From a virus: a DNA stretch of 42,145 bases. Made by a program: the position numbers and the translations under genes. Positions 29,626-38,879 of this stretch are shown one piece after another (position 1 is the stretch's first letter; every line of letters begins with the position of its first letter). The stretch covers positions 4,473 through 46,617 of IMG/VR virus record IMGVR_UViG_3300030382_003558; one strand, written 5' to 3'. Below the pieces are notes generated by a model, which was not told the DNA's origin, made no database searches, and was given only the letters and a program-made list of their open reading frames with translations.

Positions 29626-30588
29626 ATGCCACAAACTACTGATCGTTTCACCAGCAAAACGAGCGAGGTTAGAATGACCAACGCACAAAAGGGAAAGGCT
29701 CTATTGGCTAAAATGAAGATAGATCTATTTAACGAAGGAAACGCCTCTACACTAGCGCACGACAGGAGAGCGAGATTCATAACCCCAGAGGATATGGGCA
29801 ACTTCCGTGAGGCTCAGACTAACAAATCTATCCTTGGCCGTAGAGGAGGAGCAGTGATAGGGAAGATGACTACTCCGGGTGGAACATTCCCAGCTATCCC
29901 TACGGTAGCCATGAGAGAGAGCCTACGTGTTACAAAGCGTAACCTAGAGCGATTCCGTAGCCCAGAGGTAGCAGCGAAGGAGGATCAGCTACGTGGACTC
30001 TTCACCAAGTTCACAAATGCCAGAGAGACAGCTGTTACTAGACTACGAGCGCTATCTCCAGAGCTATTTAGGAGTAGGCAAGACATACGTGCAGAGCAGG
30101 AGTTAGCACAGCAGAAGCAGGGCTTACGCAGGGGATTCGCCTCTAGCCGTACACAACAAATACTAGATGCACAGAGTAGTGTACGTGGAGGAAGAATCTT
30201 TGAACACCAGAGAGATATAGAAGCTGGTATAGAGAAGGATATTAACCTGCTACACGGAGACACTATTCGAGCTAGAAAGAGGGAAAGAGCTAGAATGCTC
30301 AAGGTAAGAGACTTAGAAGCTGTAGAGGGTACAAGTGGTACTACGCCACTTACTGTAAAGTTTGGTCGAGGTCGTAAGGAGGTGGTTGCAGCTACAGGGG
30401 ATCCTACGATCCTTCAGGGTATAACACCTGAGATCCTAGATGCACAGAACCTAGAGAGTGGAACAATAGGAAAACGTGCTGCTGCTACATCTAGTAACAT
30501 CTCTGATCTAAGCAAGAAGGTAAACGAGACTCGTTTAGCTACAGCAAGGCAGAGACTAAAGCGTACACGTGACTCCTCCGCAGAATAA
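29626..30588 (+). CDS. Internal virion / ejection protein candidate
   Basis: 320 residues, basic and largely helical (TVAMRESLRVTKRNLERFRS; ELAQQKQGLRRGFASSRTQQ). It begins MPQTTDRFTSKTSEVRM, related to the start of the next gene (MPQITDRFKGAST), which suggests a common signal for incorporation into the head or a shared origin. It is the first of four consecutive genes whose overlaps (TAATG) and position before the end of the structural block suit ejection proteins. No enzymatic motif seen. Confidence 0.55.
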   Translation: MPQTTDRFTSKTSEVRMTNAQKGKALLAKMKIDLFNEGNASTLAHDRRARFITPEDMGNFREAQTNKSILGRRGGAVIGKMTTPGGTFPAIPTVAMRESLRVTKRNLERFRSPEVAAKEDQLRGLFTKFTNARETAVTRLRALSPELFRSRQDIRAEQELAQQKQGLRRGFASSRTQQILDAQSSVRGGRIFEHQRDIEAGIEKDINLLHGDTIRARKRERARMLKVRDLEAVEGTSGTTPLTVKFGRGRKEVVAATGDPTILQGITPEILDAQNLESGTIGKRAAATSSNISDLSKKVNETRLATARQRLKRTRDSSAE

Positions 30589-31814
30589 TGCCCCAGATAA
30601 CTGATAGATTCAAAGGCGCTAGTACAGCAAGACAAAAGCATCTCCAAGCAGGAAGGACTGCACCTGCACCAAAGAAAAGTACTGGCACACGGCCAAGTGC
30701 TAGATCTATACGTGCTGAAGCTGAGAAGAGGAACGCAAACCGAGCTGAAGCTGAGAAGAGGAACGCAAACCGAGCTGCTTCTAAGAAGGTGACAGACGGT
30801 ATGACAAAAGATGAGAGGGCAGAATTTAATGGGAATGAGGGAGAGGCTGCACGTGATGCAGCGAGTGACCCTTCTACGAGTCAGATGTATCAAAATGCAA
30901 CACAGCTCTCTACATTAGATCCAACCAAGAGGGAACAGACACTGGACTTCCTACGAGAAATGGCAGACGAAGAGTTCTTTGACCACTTTGAAAGGCGTAG
31001 GCAGGCAGTTGTCACAGATGCAAAGTTTGCTATGGAGACTATTGCACAACAGTTTGGAGAGCTTAACGAGGAGACTAAGAGGGAGCTAGGACAGGCTATA
31101 GAGAAACTGGACCATGACTCTGCTAAAGAGCTGCAGGCTACCTTCACAGCTGCCACACAGAGAGGGCTTATGGGTACAGGCGTTATGAAGATCTTGGCTC
31201 AGCGGATCATAGACGATGAGAAGTTCAGCGCTAAACAGCTACAAGAAGATCTAGATGCCGATCTACGATTCTCAGCGGAGAAGCAAGCCCTACAGGAGAA
31301 GGGTGTGGGGATAGATAAGGCAGCTGCACTATCTGGTATAGAGGATGATAGAGTAGAGGCTATAGAAATCGATATGTTCCAGCGAGCAGGCTTCGAGGAT
31401 ATGTTTGAGCTACTTAGGGCTATAGATAGTGGAGCCTTCGAGATGGATCCGGTAACAGGAAAGTTTAGAGATACGAGGACAGACGAGCAGAAGAATGTTG
31501 TAGACACTACAGCTACAGAAGTGCCAACGCCTGAGCAACAGGCTACTGATACACAGCAAGCCAGAGATATACCGTCTGCACCAGAGACTAGCTTTGATGC
31601 AACTCCAGAGGCTATAGAGACACGAAGCCAAGCTGTTAGAGCTAGGAATCTATCACAGCCTGTAGAAAGGACTACACTAGGAGATGTTCAGCAAGACAGC
31701 GCATCTAAAGAGATCCAAGAAAAAGAAGCTGAGAAGGCTGAAGGTAAAGCCCTTCAAAGTGCAGCAGAGATCCGAAGACGAGCTAGATTAGAACGTAACT
31801 CCCAACAATTATAA
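30588..31814 (+). CDS. Helical internal virion protein candidate
   Basis: 408 residues, highly charged and helical. N-terminus MPQITDRFKGASTARQ shared with the previous protein. Residues 42-61 contain an imperfect tandem repeat (RAEAEKRNAN twice). A middle block (LREMADEEFFDHFERRRQAV through LAQRIIDDEKFSAKQL) is long helix, and the tail is acidic/Q-rich. Starts at TAATG of the previous stop and ends the same way. Probably packaged in the head and ejected with DNA; inference from composition and context. Confidence 0.55.
   Translation: MPQITDRFKGASTARQKHLQAGRTAPAPKKSTGTRPSARSIRAEAEKRNANRAEAEKRNANRAASKKVTDGMTKDERAEFNGNEGEAARDAASDPSTSQMYQNATQLSTLDPTKREQTLDFLREMADEEFFDHFERRRQAVVTDAKFAMETIAQQFGELNEETKRELGQAIEKLDHDSAKELQATFTAATQRGLMGTGVMKILAQRIIDDEKFSAKQLQEDLDADLRFSAEKQALQEKGVGIDKAAALSGIEDDRVEAIEIDMFQRAGFEDMFELLRAIDSGAFEMDPVTGKFRDTRTDEQKNVVDTTATEVPTPEQQATDTQQARDIPSAPETSFDATPEAIETRSQAVRARNLSQPVERTTLGDVQQDSASKEIQEKEAEKAEGKALQSAAEIRRRARLERNSQQL
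30711..30770 (+). repeat. 30-bp tandem duplication inside a virion gene
   Basis: Two 30-base units (30711-30740 and 30741-30770) identical except at their third base, encoding RAEAEKRNAN twice. In frame, so it lengthens a charged helix. Confidence 0.85.
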
Positions 31815-32896
31815 TGCCTACACCACTTCTCAATGACGGCCAAGTAAATGACTTTATGAACTATCCGGGTCTTGTAGTAAAGGCTCAGCAACATGGTATG
31901 CGTAGAGCTGGTATGGACCCTTTAGATCCACAGGCAGCTATGAAGTTCACTGGAACAGATGAGTTCAGGAAGGCTGCATCGGAGATGGTAGAAGCAAGAG
32001 GAAACACTAATGCTATTGCTGGATACCTAGCATCGGATATCAACTTGCCTGACAAAAGTGATCCGCTTAGCGAGAGAAAGTTTGGCTTGTTTGAAGATCA
32101 GGAGAATAACCTACGAGGAAGGTTTAGAGCGCAGGGAGCTGCAGATGCACAAAACTTTGCAGACATGCAGAAACTACGACAGTACGCTGAGTTCAACGAG
32201 ACTGCATATAAGACGAAGAGGTTGAAAGAGCTTAATCCTACAGCAGATCTGGATGACCAGATTATGAAGCTCCGGTTCAGGCAGATGCATGAGGAAGCAG
32301 ATATTAGGTCCAACAAGCGCCTATCTCACCTATCACCTGCAGCTAAGCAGAGGATTATAAACTCTAACCGTAAGGAGGCAACTGACACCAGAGGTATGCT
32401 AAAGGATATCCGAGACTCTAAGCTAAGCGCAGCTGAGGCACGTATAGATGATGAGATAGCTTCTCACAACCAGATAGTATCTAACCTTAAGGGTCGTATG
32501 GAAGACAACAAGGAGATGCAGGCCATGATAAAGCGCAGAGGAGGAAACGAGGATACTCTGTTCCAGCTACGCAAAGACTTCCAAAAGATGGAAAGTGATC
32601 TGGCTAAGGATAAGGGTAAGAATGGCGAGGCATCATGGGAGGTCATCGCAGAAGGAATCATAAATCAAATGATAAAGGATGGCCGTAGACCTACAGAAAC
32701 CGACAGGAAGAATGCTGAGACTAGAGCTAAGCAGATAGAGGAAAGTAGAAAAAACCCACAAGGTAACGTAGGAATGCAAGCAGTTACATCTCTCTCATCA
32801 GCTCCTATAGACTTTAAGGCAGAAGCCAAAATGCTGAGCCCCAAAAAGAAGGAAGGCGATGACGATGATGGCGGTCTTCCTGAATGGTTATTCTAA
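31814..32896 (+). CDS. Helical internal virion protein candidate
   Basis: 360 residues, helical and charged (DEEIASHNQIV-like blocks; KRLSHLSPAAKQRIINSNRK), with an N-terminus MPTPLLNDGQVNDFMNYPGL and an acidic glycine/aspartate C-terminal tail (GDDDDGGLPEWLF). Overlaps the preceding stop by one base and ends four bases before the giant protein gene. No family recognised; ejection protein by position. Confidence 0.55.
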   Translation: MPTPLLNDGQVNDFMNYPGLVVKAQQHGMRRAGMDPLDPQAAMKFTGTDEFRKAASEMVEARGNTNAIAGYLASDINLPDKSDPLSERKFGLFEDQENNLRGRFRAQGAADAQNFADMQKLRQYAEFNETAYKTKRLKELNPTADLDDQIMKLRFRQMHEEADIRSNKRLSHLSPAAKQRIINSNRKEATDTRGMLKDIRDSKLSAAEARIDDEIASHNQIVSNLKGRMEDNKEMQAMIKRRGGNEDTLFQLRKDFQKMESDLAKDKGKNGEASWEVIAEGIINQMIKDGRRPTETDRKNAETRAKQIEESRKNPQGNVGMQAVTSLSSAPIDFKAEAKMLSPKKKEGDDDDGGLPEWLF

Positions 32897-32899
32897 ATC

Positions 32900-35800
32900 A
32901 TGGCTACCTTCGATCCCACCCAAGGCCAGTCATCCGGGCAGGGCAATGTCCTAGAGGGTATTCTGGAACCTGAACGGCCACCACAAGATCCTGTAATTGG
33001 ATATAAACCAAGGAATACTACCGTCATGGAAGATCTTGGACTATCCCCTGAACAGCTAACACAGCCGGGACAGCAGGATGCTGTAACACCAGAAGGACAG
33101 GGTATACAACGTAGGGTAGCAAAAAGAAGAAATGTACGTGTTCTCGAAGGGTTGTTAGGTGAAGGTACGCCACAGGTTCAGAAGCGCAAGAGGGAGAGGC
33201 TAGGAATATCTGAAACAATAGACCTTAAGAATATCCCCGGCATAGAGTCTGGAGGATCTATGAAGATCGCTCAGGCCATTAAGTCACACCTAGACACTCT
33301 TCCCAGCTACGCACAGCGTATAACAGGTTTAGAGGAGTCTGTATTACTATCATCCTCTAGGGCAAGCAGAATGGCTGACAGGTTCCATGAGATTGCCAAG
33401 GGGTACGAGGTAGAAACGAAGAAACTCAAAAACCTTGGAGTTGGTAAGAATGAAGGGCTGAAGCCAAGAAGAGATAAATTCCTTGCTAAGACTGAAGAGG
33501 GAGACTTCAGATTCGGACCCAAGAAGCCAAAGATATCAGAAGTGTTTAATGACATTGCTGATACATACGAAGAAGAGGGAGAGGAAGGAGAGCTGCCAAG
33601 CATTTTGTTTGGTCCAGTAGACATATTTGAGGATGCGCCAGAACCAGATACAGACCTCATACGACTTACTAAGTCTGCAACCGGAGGAGCGCTAGGTAGC
33701 GGTATTTCAACGCTACGTGGACTGGAGGCTCTTACTGGCCGTACAATCTTTGGAAACGATGCTCCAATTTTAGATATACAGAAAGCACTAGAGGTAGAGA
33801 ATCCTGTATTCCTAGACAAACTAGCATCTGGATTTGGTTCAACCCTTACGTTCTTCATACCGGGTGCAGGAGTAGCAAAGGGCGTATCTGCATTGTCAAA
33901 AGGCAGTAAGGTTATCTCATTTATATCTGCAGCTGCAGGTGTAGGAACTATGTCTGGAATTGAGGCATTGGCAGAGTCAGGAGAGATATACGAACAAGCA
34001 ATAGCTAAGGGGTACACAAAAAAGGAAGCAGCTGCACTAGCTAATCACGGAGCTGCACTAAACCTTATAACACTCATCCTCACGAACTCTGTTTTTCCTG
34101 CAGCCAAAGGTGGGGCGATAAAGAGGATGCTTGCTACTGCACCATCTGAAGGAATACAGGAGGCTGTACAGACGATGATTTCTAATTATGAGCTAGGCGC
34201 ACGTGACCTTGCATCAATTACAGAAGGAGCATTTGAATCCTTTGTTATAGGAGGAATCGTTGGTGGAATAATCGGAGGAGCTACTGATGGCTTTGATGTT
34301 CGTCAAGGCGGTAAAAGTACAGTAGACCCAGACTATATGAGCATCCTAGAGCAGAGAGCGCAGAGGGATGGCATCATCGGAGAAAGAAGAGTGCTATACC
34401 TAAAGCCTAGAGATAAGAAGGGTGGACCAGAACGCAAGAAGGAAAAAGAGCTTCAATTCACCGGACCAGAAGACATCACCCCACAGGAGGCACGTGCTGA
34501 GATTGAGTCTCTTATAGACCAGCAAAAAGAAATAGATGCAGCAGGAAGAGAGGCAGAAGCCCTAGACCCTGCTACAGCGAATGCTAGAAATTTGGCTAAT
34601 GAAGCAGTAAGAGTTGTTGGTAGTCCTGTAACGAAGGGGATCATACAAAAGCTCACAAAAAAGGCTGGGTTCGCTGGAATACAAGAGCTAACGCCAAGCG
34701 AGTTTAACAGCCTAATAAGAGAAGCCAGAGAACAGTCACCATCTACCGCTGCCACAGATATATTCAACGATATCCTTGCAGCCTCACAGGAGGTAACAGA
34801 GGAGGCAGATCCATCCGTATTCCAAGATGAGATAGCTTCTCTCGTACAAGAAAGAAGAACGCCAACAAGAAAGACACGTACAGTAGATGAGCTTATACAA
34901 GAGTTTGAGGGATTGCAGTTCCAAGACAGAGAGGTTGGCAAGGGTGGCCTTACAGGTCAGGATCTTATAAATACTCTCACTAGGCCAGCGCCAAAAGCGC
35001 AGAAGATAGAGAAAGTGAAGGACATCAAGCCTATAGACCTAATCCTATCTACAGCAGACATAGCTGCAAATGATCGCTTCATTGAAAGACTCACACAGGC
35101 AACACAAGACAAATCTGAGTCAAGCAAACCAATGACACGTGCAGAGTTCAGGAAGGCTCAGTTTGAAGCAGAGGCTCTACCACCCAGCGACATAAAGAAT
35201 AAAGCGCTTAAGATGCTCAAGGATGAACAGAAGAGGATGGGTACGAAGGAACAGAAGCTGGGAAGAGAGCTTGCTATAGAGAAGAAGAAAACTAGGCAGC
35301 TTGCACAGCAGAAGAAGGCTCTAGAGCGAACCATTCAGAAGGGTAAGCATGAGAAGACCGTACAAAAGATAAGCAAGGCGATACGTTCCACATCACTCTC
35401 TGCCGAGACTACCGCAAAGCTAGAACCAGTAACACGGTCTATAAAACTTCGCACACGACCAATAAAAGGATTAGCTAAGCTGATAAAGGAGGCAAAAGAG
35501 AAGTTCGACAATAACGACATGCTTCCATCGGATGTAATGGATACTGTTGCGGAAATGGAAGGCAAGACCATGAGCGAACTATCAGAGATCGACTTGGATC
35601 TACTTCTCTCTGCAGTAAAGAATATTATTCATCTAAGTGACATGCAGAATAAGGTTTTTATAGACGGTCAGATAAAGACCAGAGAGGAAACCGTGAAAGA
35701 GATAGTAAAAGATATTAAGAATCGCAAGGGGAAGAACAATGACGGTGATATCTCAGAGAAAGACGTAGCTGCCTTTGAAGCGGAGTTTATTGCACGATCA

Positions 35801-37870
35801 GATTTCATACCGAAGAAGCAAAGAGCTGGCAAGGTAAAGAAGTTTGTAGTAGCCTCCTTGCCACATCCTGTAAAAGCGTTTCAAATGGATGGTGGTAAAG
35901 AAGGTGGTGTCCATGTAAAAATCTTTGAGAAACAGCTAAACCAATCTCGATCAGATGCCCTTGAGCATACCCAAAAACGTGATGACTTCTTCAGGAATAG
36001 GATAAAGGATATAGACTTTGGCAATGGAAAAGACTGGAGTGATTACCTAACAAAAAAAGCAACACTACTAAGGCGACTCGCTAACAGGCTTAAGAACACA
36101 CCAGAGCAAAGAAGAAGCGCCAAAAGATACAAGATGAATCTATCTAGTGGTCAAGAGATAGGCATCACAAGAGGTGAAAAAATTTCCATGTATCTAACGT
36201 CAAAGAGGGAAGCAGGGCTGAAGCACCTTGTCTCTGGAGGCTTCTCATTCGAGACATCGAAGACGAAGATATACCAGTTCTCGATGCAAGACGTAAAGAA
36301 TCTACAACAGTCAATGACCAAGGATGAACTTACGGTAGCAAGAGCTATGAGAGACTTCCTTAATGGTCTACAGAAGGATGCCACAAACAAAATATCAATG
36401 GATCTTAATGGCGTAGCAGTACTACTAGAAGACAACTACTGGAGGATACACGTAAACGAGATAACACTAGACAAGAAACTTCAACCAAAAATAATACAGG
36501 TTCGCAAAACAATAGAGGGAATGGGAATGTTGCAGAAACTGGTAGACTCAGAAAATCCTATCATCATACATGATGCCTTCTCTGATTTTCAAGGGCAGAC
36601 AAGAGCAATGGCTGGATACATAGGTTTTGCAAAAACAATCCGAACAGGAAATCTTATTCTAAACGACCCCTTGTATCAAACAGTAATGACCGAGGAGGGA
36701 TTTGGTCTTCACATGAAGTCTATGCAAAAACTCATGGATGCACTGAACGGAGACTACTCCATGAGAACTGATGCAGAATCGGTACTCCTCAACCTACACG
36801 GAAAGGCTAAAAGTTCCAAGATCGTCATAAATCCGTTTACATGGATGAAGCAAGCTGTATCTGTAGTACTGGCTATACCAGAGATAGGCGCAAAGAACAT
36901 GGGTAAAGGAAGCTCTAAGGTAATAGGAAAGAAGACCTTTGCGAAAATGTACAAGTATTCAGCGGTGTTTAGGAATCGAATGGAGGGGTTCATAGGCCGT
37001 GAGCTTGGTGAACTATCCGCAGGTGGCGAGACAAGGCGTATGACAACAGGAGAGAAAGACTTGCAGCAAAAGATAGGTAAAGGAATCCAAACCTTCGATA
37101 TGCAGGCCATCGGAAGGATATGGGAAGGTGCAGAGGCCAAAGTAAAATCCGAGAAGCCAGATCTTACAGGCGACAAATTCTATCACGAAGTAGCAAAAGT
37201 CGCTGAGCAGGTAGTATCAAGAACACAGCCAACCTACTTCATAGAATCACGGTCCGACATAGGGATGATTAAAACTATATGGGTAAGAGAGCTTACAGCC
37301 TTCTCCTCCCAAACCAACAAGATATTTGGAATGGTATCCAGAGCCAGTACGAAGTACGCAAACAGCAATAAGACCGCTGCAGACAAGGCAGAGTATATGA
37401 CTGTTATATACGCTGTACTGATAAATGCTGCACTGGTCACTGGAATAGATGAGGGCCGTAAGGCATGGAGAAGACAAGAACACTCAGTCCTAACAACCTT
37501 CATTCAAAACACCTTCGGAGTTATCTACGGAGTACCAACCTTCCTTGGCGCAATCATTAGCAAACTAAAGAGAGGCACATACGCAGGATTCAGAGTATCC
37601 ACCCCCTCAATCCAAACACTTGACAATGCTGTAAATGGAGCAGTTGAAACTGTCCTTGGAGTAAAAGCTCTTGTATATGATGAGCAGTATGAAGGAGGAA
37701 AAAGAATAGGAGAAGATAAATGGAAAACTGAACTTCCAAAGGGTCTAATAAAGCTGGCAGATGGCATCACATCCATTCGATATGGTGTACCAGTAAAAAC
37801 GCCACTAAAAGATGCTGCACTACTCCTTGATAGAGTCGATCAATTATTTAAGGCTTCGGTGGGGAAGTAG
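32900..37870 (+). CDS. Giant internal (DNA-ejection) protein
   Basis: 1656 residues. Roughly: a charged N-terminus to 250; a hydrophobic/glycine-rich region at about 254-460 (TKSATGGALGSGISTLRGLE; LTFFIPGAGVAKGVSALSKG; FVIGGIVGGIIGG) that could insert in membranes; helical, charged segments to about 1000; a mixed domain at 1040-1300 (SDYLTKKATLLRRLANRLKN onward); and a C-terminal region with a hydrophobic helix near 1504 (YAVLINAALVTG). This length, composition and place match the largest ejection proteins of short-tailed phages (role of T7 gp16) and 'large polyvalent' phage proteins, which form a conduit across the envelope. I see no transglycosylase motif in it. The end overlaps the convergent glycosyltransferase by 23 bases. 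Confidence 0.7.
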   Translation: MATFDPTQGQSSGQGNVLEGILEPERPPQDPVIGYKPRNTTVMEDLGLSPEQLTQPGQQDAVTPEGQGIQRRVAKRRNVRVLEGLLGEGTPQVQKRKRERLGISETIDLKNIPGIESGGSMKIAQAIKSHLDTLPSYAQRITGLEESVLLSSSRASRMADRFHEIAKGYEVETKKLKNLGVGKNEGLKPRRDKFLAKTEEGDFRFGPKKPKISEVFNDIADTYEEEGEEGELPSILFGPVDIFEDAPEPDTDLIRLTKSATGGALGSGISTLRGLEALTGRTIFGNDAPILDIQKALEVENPVFLDKLASGFGSTLTFFIPGAGVAKGVSALSKGSKVISFISAAAGVGTMSGIEALAESGEIYEQAIAKGYTKKEAAALANHGAALNLITLILTNSVFPAAKGGAIKRMLATAPSEGIQEAVQTMISNYELGARDLASITEGAFESFVIGGIVGGIIGGATDGFDVRQGGKSTVDPDYMSILEQRAQRDGIIGERRVLYLKPRDKKGGPERKKEKELQFTGPEDITPQEARAEIESLIDQQKEIDAAGREAEALDPATANARNLANEAVRVVGSPVTKGIIQKLTKKAGFAGIQELTPSEFNSLIREAREQSPSTAATDIFNDILAASQEVTEEADPSVFQDEIASLVQERRTPTRKTRTVDELIQEFEGLQFQDREVGKGGLTGQDLINTLTRPAPKAQKIEKVKDIKPIDLILSTADIAANDRFIERLTQATQDKSESSKPMTRAEFRKAQFEAEALPPSDIKNKALKMLKDEQKRMGTKEQKLGRELAIEKKKTRQLAQQKKALERTIQKGKHEKTVQKISKAIRSTSLSAETTAKLEPVTRSIKLRTRPIKGLAKLIKEAKEKFDNNDMLPSDVMDTVAEMEGKTMSELSEIDLDLLLSAVKNIIHLSDMQNKVFIDGQIKTREETVKEIVKDIKNRKGKNNDGDISEKDVAAFEAEFIARSDFIPKKQRAGKVKKFVVASLPHPVKAFQMDGGKEGGVHVKIFEKQLNQSRSDALEHTQKRDDFFRNRIKDIDFGNGKDWSDYLTKKATLLRRLANRLKNTPEQRRSAKRYKMNLSSGQEIGITRGEKISMYLTSKREAGLKHLVSGGFSFETSKTKIYQFSMQDVKNLQQSMTKDELTVARAMRDFLNGLQKDATNKISMDLNGVAVLLEDNYWRIHVNEITLDKKLQPKIIQVRKTIEGMGMLQKLVDSENPIIIHDAFSDFQGQTRAMAGYIGFAKTIRTGNLILNDPLYQTVMTEEGFGLHMKSMQKLMDALNGDYSMRTDAESVLLNLHGKAKSSKIVINPFTWMKQAVSVVLAIPEIGAKNMGKGSSKVIGKKTFAKMYKYSAVFRNRMEGFIGRELGELSAGGETRRMTTGEKDLQQKIGKGIQTFDMQAIGRIWEGAEAKVKSEKPDLTGDKFYHEVAKVAEQVVSRTQPTYFIESRSDIGMIKTIWVRELTAFSSQTNKIFGMVSRASTKYANSNKTAADKAEYMTVIYAVLINAALVTGIDEGRKAWRRQEHSVLTTFIQNTFGVIYGVPTFLGAIISKLKRGTYAGFRVSTPSIQTLDNAVNGAVETVLGVKALVYDEQYEGGKRIGEDKWKTELPKGLIKLADGITSIRYGVPVKTPLKDAALLLDRVDQLFKASVGK

Positions 37871-38543
37871 GATACACAACATAATCCTTCGGATCTAGCT
37901 CCTGCTTATAGATATCCCAATCCTTCTCTGTTATCGGCCTAAGCCGTAGATGACCAAACACAAGTGTAGGATCCACGATCAGCTTGTACCCTGCATTGCG
38001 TACCTCCTTACTGAACGAGTGGTCTTCTGATCTACCGTCTTTCGGAATAAAGGGATACCGAGGCATCTTCTTAGAGTGCAGAATAGATGGCGGAACCAGA
38101 AACCCGAAAGCTCCTATGAAGTCTACCTCGAACCTCTTATCCCTAGGATAGTCCCAGAGGATAGCACCCTTACCTTCTGTATCCTCCAACCAGAACGCAG
38201 GGAAGTTTGGCGGTCCACCTACTCCTGCATATCCGGTATACACACAGTCCGGCATAGCCTTCTCAGACTCCAGCAATCTCTCCAGCGTATCCTTGTGGAA
38301 GACCATATCCCAATCCACAGAGAACAGGTAATCACACCCCTCCTCCTTCGCCATCTCCCAGAGCTTGTTACGATTTAGCGACACATCACTGGATGCCACC
38401 CGGAACGTCTTTATCTCACTGAACAACCCCTTCTCCAAGGAGTAGATAGCGCAGTCCATACACGAAACCCAGAACTCTTGCGTGACCACAGCATTTGATG
38501 CCAGTGGCGTAACCCATCCCAGAACTGGAGCTTTCTTGGACAC
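37848..38543 (-). CDS. Glycosyltransferase, GT-A fold, GT2-like
   Basis: 231 residues on the minus strand, starting with GTG at 38543. The N-terminal strand VLGWVTPLASNAVVTQEFWV, then RVASSDVSLNRNKLWEMAKE and EGCDYLFSVDWDMVFHKDTL, is the usual layout of GT-A enzymes, with DWD at 77-79 as the metal/nucleotide-sugar DxD motif. A later ED (GRSEDHSFSKEVRNAGY) is a likely catalytic/acceptor region. The frame is open upstream to 38870, but that part has no motif, and a leaderless-type promoter (TGG-TATACT) ends seven bases before the GTG. It could glycosylate phage DNA, virion proteins or host surface glycans. Confidence 0.75.
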   Translation of the reverse strand: MSKKAPVLGWVTPLASNAVVTQEFWVSCMDCAIYSLEKGLFSEIKTFRVASSDVSLNRNKLWEMAKEEGCDYLFSVDWDMVFHKDTLERLLESEKAMPDCVYTGYAGVGGPPNFPAFWLEDTEGKGAILWDYPRDKRFEVDFIGAFGFLVPPSILHSKKMPRYPFIPKDGRSEDHSFSKEVRNAGYKLIVDPTLVFGHLRLRPITEKDWDIYKQELDPKDYVVYPTSPPKP

Positions 38544-38550
38544 GAATCCA

Positions 38551-38559
38551 AGTATACCA
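38551..38559 (-). promoter_or_regulatory. Extended -10 promoter for the glycosyltransferase
   Basis: Minus strand TGG-TATACT (TATACT at 38556-38551), seven bases before GTG at 38543; leaderless. No clear -35. Divergent from the element at 38570-38578. Confidence 0.5.
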
Positions 38560-38569
38560 GCATGTTTTC

Positions 38570-38578
38570 TGTTAAGAT
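38570..38578 (+). promoter_or_regulatory. Extended -10 promoter for the small zinc protein
   Basis: TGT-TAAGAT, eight bases before ATG at 38587; no clear -35. The whole divergent intergenic space between the two genes is 43 bp. Confidence 0.45.
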
Positions 38579-38586
38579 AGTAAAGT

Positions 38587-38751
38587 ATGGAACACACTTG
38601 CGAAGCACTAACAAATTTCAATAAGCCAGAAGGCGAAGGAAGGTCAGCTACGGTGTACAGAACTAGACATGGGAAACTTATCGCAAGGTGCGTAACGTGT
38701 GACCAACCAACAATAATCACAGAGGCACAATTGCAAGCGATGATGGAGTAA
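38587..38751 (+). CDS. 54-residue zinc-knuckle protein
   Basis: MEHTCEALTNFNKPEGEGRS at the start, then a strand (VYRTRHGKLIARCVTCDQPT) with CxxC, and C5 as a further ligand. It ends IITEAQLQAMME. It is divergent from the glycosyltransferase and preceded by an extended -10 eight bases before ATG. Conserved-looking cysteines and a plausible promoter are the support. Function unknown. Confidence 0.5.
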   Translation: MEHTCEALTNFNKPEGEGRSATVYRTRHGKLIARCVTCDQPTIITEAQLQAMME

Positions 38752-38759
38752 CATATAGT
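38731..38759 (+). promoter_or_regulatory. Promoter for the structured leader and helicase operon
   Basis: TTGCAA (38731-38736), 17-bp spacer, TATAGT (38754-38759). Predicted start near 38766, exactly at the first base pair of the folded leader. Confidence 0.55.
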
Positions 38760-38765
38760 GATCTT

Positions 38766-38879
38766 TGTGCGACCTCTCCAGTCTACTACTGGCAGCCTTT
38801 TGTCTCCCCTCTTCTCGGAGGGAGTCGCACTTTCCGTACACACGGAGAGGGGTGATAAGGGGCTTACCAATTTTTTGTT
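38766..38879 (+). other. Structured 5' leader before the helicase operon
   Basis: GTGCGAC (38767-38773) pairs perfectly with GTCGCAC (38824-38830), closing a junction that holds CCAGT/ACTGG (38778-38782 with 38788-38792) and a C/T-rich against G/A-rich hairpin (TCCC 38805-38808 with GGGA 38820-38823, extendable). A CCGT/ACGG hairpin (38834-38845) follows. TACCAAT at 38865-38871 precedes the ATG at 38880. No frame of note occurs in it. It may be a regulatory leader or riboswitch-like element. Confidence 0.5.

Noticed and set aside
33307-34017. 236-residue minus-strand frame inside the giant virion gene
   Set aside because: It mirrors the codons of the plus-strand gene, lacks a promoter and motifs, and the composition is that of a reverse shadow.
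38544-38870. Longer N-terminus for the glycosyltransferase
   Set aside because: The extra 109 residues have no GT features, run across a plausible plus-strand gene and its promoter, and the strand pattern of the family begins at the GTG at 38543.
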